Source of the DNA: Kutzneria chonburiensis
GTDB taxonomy: Bacteria > Actinomycetota > Actinomycetes > Mycobacteriales > Pseudonocardiaceae
Reading direction: 5' to 3'
DNA: 64,000 bases
NCBI RefSeq assembly: GCF_028622115.1
Contig: NZ_CP097263.1
Span: forward strand, 1,736,001 to 1,800,000
Below, one piece after another: positions 20,287-29,358 of this stretch. Each line of letters starts with the position of its first letter. Within the stretch, counting starts at the first letter, position 1. Below the pieces are notes generated by a model. That model was not told the origin of the DNA. It saw only the letters and a program-made list of their open reading frames with translations, and made no database searches. Made by a program: the position numbers and the translations under genes.

Positions 20287-20426
20287 GGGAGTGAACCACG
20301 CCGGGATCGGTGGAGGCCCGGGGACAGCGTGTGGCACGTTCGACTGGACGTGTCCTGCTGTGGATCATGACTGCCTTCGCGGGAATCCTGGAGCTGGGAG
20401 TGGTCGTTGGAACGGTGTCCGGCGGG

Positions 20427-20642
20427 TTAGGCGTGACGGTGTTCGGGATAGGTGGAGACGGTCAGGTGGGACTCGGCCAGCACCAGCACCATGGTGACGC
20501 CGTGGGGCTGGAACTGGACCGGCAGCTCGCCGACGACGGTGCAGCCGAGCTGGGCGACGGCTTCACGCATCGCCGTGGCCAGGTCGGCGGAGCCGTATTT
20601 GACGTAGAGGGTCTTGGACAGCTTGCCGCCGGAGCGATGCCG
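20427..20642 (-). pseudogene. speD: Fragment of S-adenosylmethionine decarboxylase proenzyme
   Basis: The 71-codon frame contains KTLYVKYGSADLATAM, FQPHGVTMVLVLAESHLTVS and TYPEHRHA before a TAA. The LAESHLT segment is the self-cleavage site that creates the pyruvoyl group in class 1B AdoMet decarboxylases. Intact enzymes continue past TYPEHxYA with a DVFTCG segment holding the catalytic cysteine, which is absent here. I see no convincing start upstream in frame. It is a truncated remnant rather than a working enzyme. Confidence 0.6.
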
Positions 20643-20934
20643 AGCGTCGCCAGGGCTGGCGCGAGGACATGGGCGTGTTGGCGTCGTGCCAGCCGGTCGT
20701 GCCGGCGATGTCGATGACCTCCTCGTCGCTGCCGCGTATCGGGCAGCGGTAACCGAGGATCACTCGACTATCGCCCGACGAGTCGCAGTCTGCCCCGTCG
20801 CTCGGCCCGGGGCTCCGGTCGATCGGACCAGAGAGAGACCGCCGGCTCCTTCGTCGAGCCGACCGGCAGGGGAGTTGCGGATGGCGTCACACCATTCAGC
20901 TGCAACCTACCAGCGGATGGCACGTCCTGGCGGA
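20643..20934. other. No gene recognised
   Basis: The short frames on both strands have no family resemblance. The stretch may hold decayed upstream sequence of the speD fragment in shifted frames. Confidence 0.4.
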
Positions 20935-21386
20935 TCAGCTGGTGTCGCCGTCGAGTCCGGCGATTGCCGCGATGTCCTCTTGGGACATGTGCAAGACCGC
21001 AGCGATCTCCTTGACGAGAACCGGATGCGGGTTCAGGCGTCCGCTACGAAGCATGTGGATGGTCGAGATCGACCGAGCGGTTTGCTCCGCCATGTCCTTG
21101 ACCGGGATCCCGCGCAGACCGTGCCTGGCACGGATACCTCGGTGAATCTTGTGTCGGAGCGGTCGTGATCGCTTGCGACCTCTAGGGGGAGACCGGGCTC
21201 GACCTGGGTGACTTTCCAGTCGCGGTTCCACCATGGCAGGTCCCGCAACATGTCGTTGAAGAAGGAAGGCAGGACGGCGAGATCCACCGGGTCTGGTGGG
21301 AACTTCCGACCTGGGACAATGGAGCCTGGCCAATATGTCAACGCCGCGATCACGTCTGCACTCAGCGTTCGGCTGGCGGGACCCAT
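20935..21386 (-). pseudogene. Probable frameshifted small helix-turn-helix protein
   Basis: The last 70 codons read HKIHRGIRARHGLRGIPVKD, MAEQTARSISTIHMLRSG and KEIAAVLHMSQEDIAAIAGL, a convincing XRE/Cro-like helix-turn-helix. The first part (MGPASRTLSADVIAALTYWP, FFNDMLRDLPWWNRDWKV) looks protein-like but is in another frame. The switch falls around 21150-21180. Either the gene is broken, or the sequence has an indel, or the true protein is only the C-terminal part from an unrecognised start. Confidence 0.45.
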
Positions 21387-21789
21387 CGCCAGAGCCTATC
21401 GATCGCGGGCATCAGCAATCCATGGTCTGGCTCAGGTGGGCTGTGGGACGATACGACGTGCACTCCAGGTAGGCACGTCACTCCACGGGTTTCCTCTCCG
21501 CGGGCTACCACACGGATCTTGCGCCCGTGCGGGCTCTGCTGGACCGCGCACACCTGGGCTTGACCACGTGGGATGAGCTGCCGGCCGGCGGGAACCCGCC
21601 CCGCCAGTCCGGCCCCAGGCTGGCCACCAACGCCCGGGCCCAAGATCGTCAACCCGTGGCATTGTCGGCCCCACTGCTTCGATTGATTCGGGCGCTGCGT
21701 TGAACGGCCGGCCCGGAAACATCTCGTCCCGGCAACGAGCGGCGCAATTCGGTACCGCGGCCGCCACCCGACCGCGAAGATGCCTACTC
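21387..21789. other. No gene recognised
   Basis: None of the six frames resembles a protein family and no clear hairpin is present. It contains the promoter region of the M48 protease gene that starts at 21790. Confidence 0.4.
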
Positions 21790-23046
21790 GTGTCCGACCA
21801 ATGCCCCCAGTGCGCGGGCCCGCTCGTCAGCGAACAGTCGACGGTTGCCTGGTGCGCCGTGTGCGACTGGAATCTCGACGCCTACGAGGCGGTGAAGCCG
21901 CGCCGGCTGGCCCGGTGGCAGCACCGCACGGCCTACCGGCTGAACCGGGAGATGTTCGACTCGCTGGCTGCCTCGGCGCCCGGGTCGCGCGGCTGGTCGA
22001 CGGCCCGGGTCACGCTGGTGACGGCGGCGGCGCTGCTGTTCGCGACGACGGTCGGCCTGGCCGCGCTGGGCATCTGGCTGCTGGTCAGTTTCCCGCTCGC
22101 GAATGTCGCGACGGTGCTGTTGGGCCTGCTGACACTAGGCCTGGCCTGGCTGCTGCGCCCGCGCCTGGAGCGGTTCACCGACGACCGAGGGGTGCTCTCC
22201 CGCACCGACGCGCCGACCCTGTTCGCGCTGGTGGAACGGGTTGCCGCGGCGATCGGGGCGCCGGTCCCGTCGATCATCGTCGTCGACGAGGACTTCAACG
22301 CGTCGGCGATGACGGTCGGCGTGCGCGGGCGCCGGGTGCCGCGGATCGGCTTGCCGCTGTGGGGTGTGCTCGACCCACAGGTGAGGGTCGCGCTGCTGGG
22401 GCACGAGCTGGGGCATTTCGTGAACGGCGATCCGACGCACTCGCTGCTGACCCAGCAGGCTTTCCGGACACTGGGCCAGGTGTCCGTCATTCTGTCGCCG
22501 GACACGCTGACCATGCGCCGCCCGTCGGAGCGGCTGGTCCAACTGGTCGTGTGGCCGTTCTTCTGGCTGGCCAGCCGCTTCGCCGCGGTCGGTCAGCTCC
22601 TGCTGCTGTGGGTAGGCATGCGCGAGCACCAGCGCGCCGAGTACGCCGCCGACGCCGTGGCCAGCCGGGTCGCCGGCAGCGCCGCGACCATCCGGCTCAT
22701 GGACGACCTGGTCATCGGCGAGTCGCTGGTGCTGGCGATCCGCACCACCGAGCTGAACGCCCGCGCGCACCGCTCGGGCAGTCCCGGCGTCGGCGAGTGG
22801 CGGCAGGCCGCTCAGCGTGTCCGCGCCACGCTCGCCGACCGCCTGCCGGTGCTGCGCCAGCAGACGATTCGCAGCAACGCCAACCTGTCCCACTCGCACC
22901 CGCCGGCCGGCCTGCGGGCACGGATCCTCGAGTCGTGGCCGGAAGAGGTCGCCAGCCTCGAGCTCAGCACCGCCGACTCCGACCGCATCGACGCCGAGCT
23001 GGCCAAGCGCTACGCCCGCGCCGGCCTCGACCTGGTTCAGTCGTAG
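21790..23046 (+). CDS. M48 family zinc metalloprotease with N-terminal zinc ribbon
   Basis: The N-terminus has two Cys pairs (CPQC, CAVC) forming a small zinc ribbon. Two membrane helices lie at about residues 75-125, and the HtpX/Ste24-type catalytic motif is LLGHELGHFVNGD with the third ligand in HQRAEYAADAVA. M48 proteases degrade damaged membrane proteins. The 418-residue form starts at GTG 21790. The 3' end overlaps the convergent methyltransferase by 10 bases. Confidence 0.9.
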   Translation: MSDQCPQCAGPLVSEQSTVAWCAVCDWNLDAYEAVKPRRLARWQHRTAYRLNREMFDSLAASAPGSRGWSTARVTLVTAAALLFATTVGLAALGIWLLVSFPLANVATVLLGLLTLGLAWLLRPRLERFTDDRGVLSRTDAPTLFALVERVAAAIGAPVPSIIVVDEDFNASAMTVGVRGRRVPRIGLPLWGVLDPQVRVALLGHELGHFVNGDPTHSLLTQQAFRTLGQVSVILSPDTLTMRRPSERLVQLVVWPFFWLASRFAAVGQLLLLWVGMREHQRAEYAADAVASRVAGSAATIRLMDDLVIGESLVLAIRTTELNARAHRSGSPGVGEWRQAAQRVRATLADRLPVLRQQTIRSNANLSHSHPPAGLRARILESWPEEVASLELSTADSDRIDAELAKRYARAGLDLVQS

Positions 23047-23681
23047 TACGAGTCCACCGCCGGCTGGCCGGTGTAGTTCGGCCCCGCCCGATCGTCCGCT
23101 CCGCGGTATCGAACCGGCAACCGCACCTCGCGCCGTCCCCGGCAGGTGATGCGCCGCCGCCGCCCGTCGTACTCGAATCCGTTGGCACGCAACGTAGTAC
23201 CCAGCCTGCGTCCGAGTCCCGTCCGCACGGTGGCGACGTCCAGGTTCGCCACCAGCAGGCCATCCTCGGCGAGACAGGACGCCGCCTTGGCCAGCACACC
23301 GAGCTTGTCGCCGACATAGTGCAACCCGTGCGCACAGGTGACCAGGTCGTACCGGTCGTCAGGTGTCCAGGCGGTGACCGACGCGACTATCAACCGCACG
23401 CACGGATGTCCCGGTCCGGCAAAGAAGTCCACGAGGTCGAGTCCGGTGATGCGCAACCGCTCGTCGCCGATCAGCCGGGCGCATTCCAGCAGCGCCGTTC
23501 CCGTGCCGCAGCAGAGATCCAGCCACCTGACCGTCTCGGCGCCGTGGTCGAGCCGTTCCCGGATCATCCCGGCGATGTCGACACCCAGCTCCCGCACGTA
23601 CCCGGCGAGGCGCCGTTCGCGATTCATGTCGCGGTTGGCCACGACCGCCGATCGTTCCAGCGCGTCGTCGTCGAGCAGCAC
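23037..23681 (-). CDS. Class I SAM-dependent methyltransferase
   Basis: The protein has the Rossmann methyltransferase core: VRWLDLCCGTGTALLECARL (motif I), ITGLDLVDFF (motif II acidic residue) and YDLVTCAHGLHYVGDKLGVL (motif IV region). The C-terminus ends in beta strands rich in Arg and Tyr. The substrate is unknown. Its 3' end overlaps that of the M48 protease. Confidence 0.85.
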   Translation of the reverse strand: MLLDDDALERSAVVANRDMNRERRLAGYVRELGVDIAGMIRERLDHGAETVRWLDLCCGTGTALLECARLIGDERLRITGLDLVDFFAGPGHPCVRLIVASVTAWTPDDRYDLVTCAHGLHYVGDKLGVLAKAASCLAEDGLLVANLDVATVRTGLGRRLGTTLRANGFEYDGRRRRITCRGRREVRLPVRYRGADDRAGPNYTGQPAVDSYYD

Positions 23682-23782
23682 CCGTCGATTTTAGCCGCGG
23701 TGGTCGGTCGACGTCGTCGAGCGGCCGGCACGAGCGGTGCAGGATGTATCCCTCGGCGTGTGAGGGTGGCGGAGAGCAGACG

Positions 23783-24349
23783 GTGGCCTCGGGCAGCGGC
23801 TCCTATTCGCCTGACGATGGGCTGATGGTCAGGCAGTATGGGCTGGTGAACGGCCGTGGCAGTCTTGGTGACCGCTTCCGGGACCCGCTGGTCTGGGTGG
23901 AACGGTTCGCGGATGAGGTGTTGGTGAGGTGTCCGACGTGCGCTGAGTGCGCGATCGTGCTTGACCATCTGGGAGTGCCGGAGTGTCAAGCCAGCCGCGG
24001 CAACGGCCGCCTGGTGGCTCGGCGGCGTCTGCGCTGCCTGGCCTGCGGCCTGACCAAGGACGGGTTTCCGTCGGAGCGTGTGTTCGGCGTGCCGGTGGAT
24101 CCCTACTTCCGGCTTCCCTTGTGGCTCCAGGCGGACTGCTGCGGCAAGCTCTTGTGGGCCTACAACGCCGAACATCTTGATCTCTTGGAGTCGTATGTCG
24201 CCGCCCGGCTTCGCGAACGTCGGGCAAGTCCTGGCTCGATGAGCATGCTGGCGCGACTCCCGGCCTGGCTCAAGTCGGCGAAGAATCGTGACGAGATTCT
24301 GCGGGACATCCGGCGGTTGCGGTTGTCGCTGCCAACTGCGCGACAGTGA
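23783..24349 (+). CDS. Uncharacterised zinc-ribbon-like protein
   Basis: I do not recognise a characterised family. The 188-residue protein has two Cys pairs, RCPTCAEC and RCLACGL, about 35 residues apart, which would bind one zinc. Then come a conserved-looking LPLWLQADCCGKLLWAYNAE segment and a basic helical tail (LPAWLKSAKNRDEILRDI). GTG 23783 has GGAGAG six bases upstream; ATG 23744 and ATG 23825 are alternatives. It is monocistronic. Confidence 0.7.
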   Translation: MASGSGSYSPDDGLMVRQYGLVNGRGSLGDRFRDPLVWVERFADEVLVRCPTCAECAIVLDHLGVPECQASRGNGRLVARRRLRCLACGLTKDGFPSERVFGVPVDPYFRLPLWLQADCCGKLLWAYNAEHLDLLESYVAARLRERRASPGSMSMLARLPAWLKSAKNRDEILRDIRRLRLSLPTARQ

Positions 24350-24476
24350 GACGCGGTGCGTCTTTGGATTCGAAGGCGTGGCGGTCATGGGGTCTTCACC
24401 TGCGCTGCGTCGTGGTCGAGCACTGCGGCCAAGTCGCCCTGACCGCCACGTCACGCCGACGAGCCGGTGATGTCCT

Positions 24477-25343
24477 TCATGTACTGCGGCTGCGGAACTC
24501 GGAGGGGGTCTGCTTCGCGTGCTGGCGGAAGAACTTGGTGAACGCCGTGGCCTCGGGGAAACCCACTCGCTGACCGATGGCTGCCGCGGTCAGGTCGGTG
24601 TGTGTGAGCAGGCGCTTGGCTTCCAACAGGACCCGGTCGTCGATGAAGCGCTTGGCGCCACGGCCCACGGTCGCCTGGCTGGCCCTGGTCAGGGTGCGCA
24701 CGCTGTACCCGAGCCGGACGGCGTAGTCCGCGACGCGATGGGTACGGGCGAAGTCCCGCTCCACAGCGGCCTGAAAGCGCCGGAACGCTTCTCCCTCAAC
24801 CGTTTCCCGGTCGGTGCCGTACGTGACGGACAGCCGCAGCACGAGCGCGGCCAAGAGGTGCCGCAGGAGCTCGACCTGGATTTCCGCCGGCCGCTCGCCC
24901 CACTCCACGTACGCGGCTTCCAGCAGGTCGAGCACGGGCTGCGCGCTGTCGCCCCGGACCTCCGCAGACGGCAAGGCGGGCCCGCGGTCGACGCCGGCGA
25001 TCTCGGCCGTGGCGCCGTCCAGGAAACCGGACAGGAACAGCACGACCCGCCCCTCGGCGCAACGGAGGTCCGAGTCGTACCGGTGCACCTGTCCGGGGCG
25101 GACCCACAGCCAACTGCCGGCGCGCAGTTCGTGATCGGTGAAGTCCAGCGAGCAGCGCAGCGTCCCGGACCGGACGGCGATCAACTTGTGGAACTCAGGC
25201 CGCTGCAGGCTCCAGGGGTCGACGCCGTGCCCGGCGGCTCGTGCGGCCAGGCCGGCGAAGTCCACCACCTCCACACCTGGCGGCGCGCCGACACCAGCCC
25301 GGTAGGGCAGCGCGACGATCTCAGACTGACCGCTTTTCACCAT
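24477..25343 (-). CDS. AraC family regulator, divergent from the decarboxylase genes
   Basis: The C-terminal AraC DNA-binding part is clear (DYAVRLGYSVRTLTRASQAT, AAAIGQRVGFPEATAFTKFF, RQHAKQTPSEFRSRST). The N-terminal cupin-like sensor (RSGTLRCSLDFTDHELRAGS) probably binds an aromatic acid. It is transcribed away from vdcB across 84 bases, the usual arrangement for a regulator of the neighbouring catabolic genes. This is inference from context. Confidence 0.92.
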   Translation of the reverse strand: MVKSGQSEIVALPYRAGVGAPPGVEVVDFAGLAARAAGHGVDPWSLQRPEFHKLIAVRSGTLRCSLDFTDHELRAGSWLWVRPGQVHRYDSDLRCAEGRVVLFLSGFLDGATAEIAGVDRGPALPSAEVRGDSAQPVLDLLEAAYVEWGERPAEIQVELLRHLLAALVLRLSVTYGTDRETVEGEAFRRFQAAVERDFARTHRVADYAVRLGYSVRTLTRASQATVGRGAKRFIDDRVLLEAKRLLTHTDLTAAAIGQRVGFPEATAFTKFFRQHAKQTPSEFRSRST

Positions 25344-25427
25344 GACGTGTCTCCAAATGCCCAGCTGAGTGCCCTCTTAGCATCTTAGCCTTGACTTTGC
25401 TCGACCGAAAAAGTCTAGGAGCTGACT

Positions 25428-26012
25428 GTGCGACTCATCGTGGGAATGACCGGGGCGACCGGCGCGGTGCTGGGCGTGCGCCTGCTGGAGCAGCTGGCCA
25501 CGATGCCGGAGGTGGAGACCCACCTGGTGGTCTCCCGCTGGGCTCGCGCCACCATCGAGCTGGAGACCGGCCGCTCGGTGCGGGAGGTCGGCGCGCTGGC
25601 CGACGTCGTGTACGGGCCCGACGACCAGGGCGCGGCGATCTCGTCCGGCTCGTTCCGGGTCGACGGCATGGTCATCGTGCCGTGTTCGATGAAGACGCTG
25701 GCCGGCGTTCGCGCCGGCTATGCCCACACGCTGGTCGGCCGGGCCGCGGATGTGGTGCTCAAGGAGCGCCGGCCGCTGGTGCTGGTGCCCCGGGAGACCC
25801 CGCTGAGCGACATCCACCTGGAGAACATGCTCGCGCTGGCCCGGATGGGCGTGCGCATCGTGCCGCCGATGCCGGCCTTCTACCAGCATCCGTCCACTGT
25901 GGACGAGATCGTGGACCACATCGTCACCCGAGTGCTCGACCAGTTCGACCTGCCCGTGCCGGCGGCCAGCCGTTGGCAGGGCATGCACGCCGCCCGGACG
26001 TCGAGCGTCTGA
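25428..26012 (+). CDS. vdcB: UbiX/VdcB-type flavin prenyltransferase
   Basis: UbiX-family enzymes prenylate FMN to make the cofactor for UbiD-type decarboxylases. The 194-residue protein starts MRLIVGMTGATGAVLGVRLL, has VSRWARATIELETG, VIVPCSMKTLAGVRAGYAHT and LVLVPRETPLSDIHLENMLA, all diagnostic. GTG 25428 follows TAGGAGCTGACT. It starts a three-gene set with UbiD and VdcD homologues, the BCD layout of non-oxidative hydroxyarylic acid decarboxylases. Confidence 0.95.
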   Translation: MRLIVGMTGATGAVLGVRLLEQLATMPEVETHLVVSRWARATIELETGRSVREVGALADVVYGPDDQGAAISSGSFRVDGMVIVPCSMKTLAGVRAGYAHTLVGRAADVVLKERRPLVLVPRETPLSDIHLENMLALARMGVRIVPPMPAFYQHPSTVDEIVDHIVTRVLDQFDLPVPAASRWQGMHAARTSSV

Positions 26013-26026
26013 CCCGAGGAATCACC

Positions 26027-27451
26027 ATGGCGTATGACGACCTCCGCAGTTTCCTGCACGCTCTCGACGACGAGGGGCAGTTGCTGCGCATCACCGAGCA
26101 GGTGCGGCCCGAACCCGACGTCGCCGCCGCGGCCAACGCGGCGGCCCGGATGGGTGAGGCCGCGCCGGCACTGTACTTCGACAACATCTGGGGTTTCACC
26201 AGCGCGCGGATCGCGATGAACGTGCACGGCTCGTGGGCCAACCATGCGCTGGCCCTGGGACTGCCCAAGCAAACCGGTGTCGAGCAACAGATCCGCGAGT
26301 TCGTGCGGCGCTGGGACCGGTTCCCGGTCAAGCCGCAGTGGCGCGACGACCCGCCGTGGGCACAGAACAGCCTTGCCGGAGCGGATGTCGACCTGTTCCG
26401 GGTGCTGCCGCTGGTACGTCTCAACGAAGGCGACGCGGGTTTCTACATCGACAAGGCGGCGGTCGTGTCCAAGGATCCCGACGACCCGCACGACAGCGGC
26501 AAGCAGAACGTCGGCGTCTACCGCATCCAGGTCAAGGGCCGGGCGCGGCTGGCGGTGCAGCCGGTGCCCGTGCACGACATCGCCCTGCACCTGAGCAAGG
26601 CCGAGGCGCGGGGTGAGGATCTGCCGGTGGCGATCGCGATCGGCAACGAGCCGGTGATTCCCATCGTCGCGGCCACGCCGATGCGGTACGACGAGAACGA
26701 GTACGAACTGGCCGGTGCGCTGCGCGGAGAACCGGCGCCCGTCGCGGCGGCCCCGTTGACCGGTCTGCCGGTGCCGTGGGGCAGCGAGGTCGTGATCGAA
26801 GGTGTGATCGAGGGGCGCCGCCGGGAGATCGAGGGGCCGTTCGGCGAGTTCACCGGGCACTATTCCGGTGGGCGGCGGATGCCGGTGATCCGGGTCGACC
26901 GGATCTCCCACCGCACCGATCCGATCTTCGAGCACCTCTACCTGGGGATGCCGCCGACCGAGATCGACCACCTGATCGCCGCCAACACGTGCGCCCCGCT
27001 GTACCGGCAGCTCAAGGCTGATTTCCCGGAGGTGCGAGCGGTCAACGCGATGTACACGCACGGCCTGGTGGTGATCGTGTCGACGGCCAGACGGTACGGC
27101 GGGTTCGCTCGGTCGGTGGGCCTGCGCGTGCTGACCACCCCTCACGGTCTCGGCTACGCCGCCACGGTGATCGTCGTGGACGAGGACGTCGACCCGTTCA
27201 ACCTTCCGCAGGTGATGTGGGCGTTGTCCAGCAAGTTCAATCCCGCTCACGACTTGATCACCGTCCCGGGCTCGCCGGTGATGGAACTCGCGCCGCAGGC
27301 CGATGTCCCCGGCGTGGTCGACAAGCTGATCATCGACGCGACCACACCGGTTTCACCCGACAGCAGGGGCAACCACGGCAGCCAGGTGCACGACCTGCCC
27401 GAGGCGGCCGCGTGGCTGACCAGGTTGCGGGAACTGGCCGCGAACCGCTGA
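26027..27451 (+). CDS. vdcC: UbiD-type hydroxyarylic acid decarboxylase, large subunit (VdcC)
   Basis: The 474-residue protein is a full-length UbiD-family decarboxylase dependent on prenylated FMN. Visible landmarks are NVGVYRIQVKGRARLAVQPV, AIAIGNEPVIPIVAATPMRY, the EGPFGEFTGHYSGGRRMPVI segment with catalytic acidic residues, and SSKFNPAHDLITVPG near the end. Family members of this operon type remove CO2 from vanillate, 4-hydroxybenzoate or similar acids; the exact substrate is not decidable. ATG 26027 lies 14 bases after vdcB. Confidence 0.95.
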   Translation: MAYDDLRSFLHALDDEGQLLRITEQVRPEPDVAAAANAAARMGEAAPALYFDNIWGFTSARIAMNVHGSWANHALALGLPKQTGVEQQIREFVRRWDRFPVKPQWRDDPPWAQNSLAGADVDLFRVLPLVRLNEGDAGFYIDKAAVVSKDPDDPHDSGKQNVGVYRIQVKGRARLAVQPVPVHDIALHLSKAEARGEDLPVAIAIGNEPVIPIVAATPMRYDENEYELAGALRGEPAPVAAAPLTGLPVPWGSEVVIEGVIEGRRREIEGPFGEFTGHYSGGRRMPVIRVDRISHRTDPIFEHLYLGMPPTEIDHLIAANTCAPLYRQLKADFPEVRAVNAMYTHGLVVIVSTARRYGGFARSVGLRVLTTPHGLGYAATVIVVDEDVDPFNLPQVMWALSSKFNPAHDLITVPGSPVMELAPQADVPGVVDKLIIDATTPVSPDSRGNHGSQVHDLPEAAAWLTRLRELAANR

Positions 27452-27478
27452 GCCGTGATCACCACAGGAGGCCACCTC

Positions 27479-27706
27479 ATGCCGACGACCTGTCCGCGCT
27501 GCGCATACGACGCCATCGAGTTGCTGCATACCTCGCCGGTCGCCGGGGCGTGGGAAGTGCTTCAGTGCCAACGATGTCTGTACGGCTGGCGGACCAGCGA
27601 ACCGGCCAGGCGCACCGAGCGCGCCGCCTATCCGGAGGGCTTCCGGATGACGCCGGAGGACATCGCCGGCGCTCCGGAGATTCCGGCGATACCCGCACTG
27701 CGGTGA
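27479..27706 (+). CDS. vdcD: VdcD-type small decarboxylase subunit
   Basis: The 75-residue protein has two Cys pairs (CPRC and CQRC) and the family pattern ELLHTSPVAGAWEVLQCQRC then YGWRTSEPARRTERAAYPEG. VdcD/ShdD is the small third component of B-C-D decarboxylases, of unknown exact role. Its presence separates this set from ordinary ubiquinone-type UbiX/UbiD. ATG 27479 follows CAGGAGG. Confidence 0.92.
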   Translation: MPTTCPRCAYDAIELLHTSPVAGAWEVLQCQRCLYGWRTSEPARRTERAAYPEGFRMTPEDIAGAPEIPAIPALR

Positions 27707-27740
27707 ACAACGAACACCCCTCGAAGAAAGGACTGTCTCG

Positions 27741-28568
27741 ATGAACGCACTTGTCCTGGGCGGCGGTGGACCGGTCGGTGCCTCGTGGACCGCGAGCCTC
27801 CTGCACGGGTTGATGGCCGCCGGGGTGCCGGTGGCCGACTCCGACGTGGTGGTGGGGACTTCGGCCGGATCCGTGGTCGGCGCCTGGCTGACGATGCAGC
27901 CGGACGGCGTCGGCTCGATCCCCGGTCTGATGCGCGAACGCGCCGCGTGGCATGCCGGGAACGCCACAGCCGGGCGCCGCGACAACAGTCTGATGCGACA
28001 GCTGGTCGGCCAGCCCGGGCAGGGGGCCGAGCTGTCGAGGAAGCTGGGCCAGGCGGCGATCGCGGCGATACCGCCGATCTCCGTCGATGAGGCCGAAACG
28101 CTCTGGAAGGCGTTTCTGCCGGAGGGGCCGTGGTCGCCGCGGCTGCGGGCCGTCGCGGTGAACGCCGACACCGGACTCGCGCACGCCTGGTCGTCCGAGG
28201 ACGGCATCTCGGTGCCGGTCGCGGTCTCGTGTTCGACCGCGGCGCCCGGCGCCGCGCCGCCGGTCTCGGTTGCCGGCGGGGTCTGGGTCGACGGCGGGGT
28301 GCGGTCCGGGGCCAACGCCGACCTGGTCACCGAATTCACCGAACCTGGCCGGGTGCTGGTCGTCGCGCCGATGGCCACCGACGACCTCAGCAGCCAGGAG
28401 GCCACTCTCGCCGAGCGCGGATACGACGTCCGCGTGATCGTGGCCGAGCGCTTCTACCAGGCGCCCACCGATCTGCTCGATCCCGGCTTCATCGACGTCG
28501 CGGTGGATACGGGTGCGAGTCAGGCTCGCGAGGTCGCCGAGAGTCTGCGAACGTGGTGGCAGGACTGA
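27741..28568 (+). CDS. Patatin-like phospholipase/esterase
   Basis: The N-terminus LVLGGGGPVGASWTASLLHG supplies the oxyanion glycine loop and VVGTSAGSVVGAWL the G-x-S-x-G nucleophile serine. The catalytic Asp is in WVDGGVRSGANAD. Patatins hydrolyse acyl esters of lipids. It begins 34 bases after vdcD with AAAGGA upstream and may be co-transcribed, but a role in aromatic acid metabolism is not established. Confidence 0.9.
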   Translation: MNALVLGGGGPVGASWTASLLHGLMAAGVPVADSDVVVGTSAGSVVGAWLTMQPDGVGSIPGLMRERAAWHAGNATAGRRDNSLMRQLVGQPGQGAELSRKLGQAAIAAIPPISVDEAETLWKAFLPEGPWSPRLRAVAVNADTGLAHAWSSEDGISVPVAVSCSTAAPGAAPPVSVAGGVWVDGGVRSGANADLVTEFTEPGRVLVVAPMATDDLSSQEATLAERGYDVRVIVAERFYQAPTDLLDPGFIDVAVDTGASQAREVAESLRTWWQD

Positions 28569-28607
28569 CGGGACGGGGCTGGACAGCCCCTGCCCGGCCG
28601 TTGTCCG

Positions 28608-29235
28608 TCAGCCGCGTCCACGGTGGAACTCGATGACCGCGCGACCCGCGCCGTACAGCAACGCGGTGACGGTGGTCGCGTCGCCGAGGTAGCCGCCCAC
28701 CATCGCGCCGTCGCGCAGCATCACCAGCCGGTCGGCCGCTCCCGGGACGTCGTCGGTGACGCCACTGCTGCGCAGCAGGTCGGCGAAGGCCTCCCGGAAC
28801 CAACGGCGATGGGCGTCCACGACCTGTCGCACCGGGTGGTCGGCGTCGGGGTACTCGGCCGCGGCGTTGATGAACGGGCAGCCGCGAAAGCCCGGGGAGC
28901 AGCTCGGCGCCGATCCCCTCGGCGATCATGCGGAACACCTCGGTGATGTCGTCCCCGGCGGCCTGTCGGGCCCCTTCGACGGCGTCGCGCTCCCACTGGG
29001 CTCGACGTTCCAGGTAGGCCACGATCAGGTCGTCCTTCGACGGGAAGTGCCGGTAGAACGTCACCTTGGTGATGCCGACCCTGGCGATGATCTTCTCCGC
29101 GCTGACCGCGCGGATGCCCCGTGAGTAGAACAGCTCCGCCGCCGCCTCGATGATGCGCTCCCGCATGGACGGTTTGCCGGTCCGAGGGCCGGCGGCCGGC
29201 GCGGTCTCTGCTGCTTCGGGGTCCTGCGACGTCAT
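28608..29235 (-). pseudogene. TetR family repressor with a frameshift
   Basis: The N-terminal half is an intact TetR helix-turn-helix (ERIIEAAAELFYSRGIRAVS, KIIARVGITKVTFYRHFPSK). After GIGAELLPG the reading frame changes: the ligand domain continues as FRGCPFINAAAEYPDADHP and FREAFADLLRSSGVTDDVPG in the next frame to a stop at 28608. Removing one base in the CCCGGGG run at 28891-28897 would restore one protein of about 208 residues. It may be a real mutation or a sequence error. ATG 29235 has GGGAGG nine bases upstream. It is divergent from the hydrolase at 29359. Confidence 0.8.
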
Positions 29236-29312
29236 GCCGTTCACCCTCCCATCCTGCCTCGTTCCCCGCGCACGCCGCGGTTCCCATGCCCGGGAGCGCG
29301 TGCTACGGTCCA

Positions 29313-29334
29313 GTAGAGTTACTAGTTAGTCTAC
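29313..29334. promoter_or_regulatory. Palindromic operator candidate between tetR and hydrolase genes
   Basis: A 22-bp near-palindrome with outer arms GTAGA and TCTAC and the core ACTAGT at its centre lies 25 bases before the hydrolase start. Only two symmetrical pairs of positions break the symmetry. Its size and place between a TetR gene and its divergent neighbour fit a TetR operator. Confidence 0.65.
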
Positions 29335-29358
29335 CTCTGAGCGGGAAGAAGGTCGATC

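Noticed and set aside
25391..25419. TTGACT-N17-TCTAGG as a vdcB promoter
   Set aside because: The would-be -10 overlaps the vdcB ribosome binding site, so transcription would start too late.
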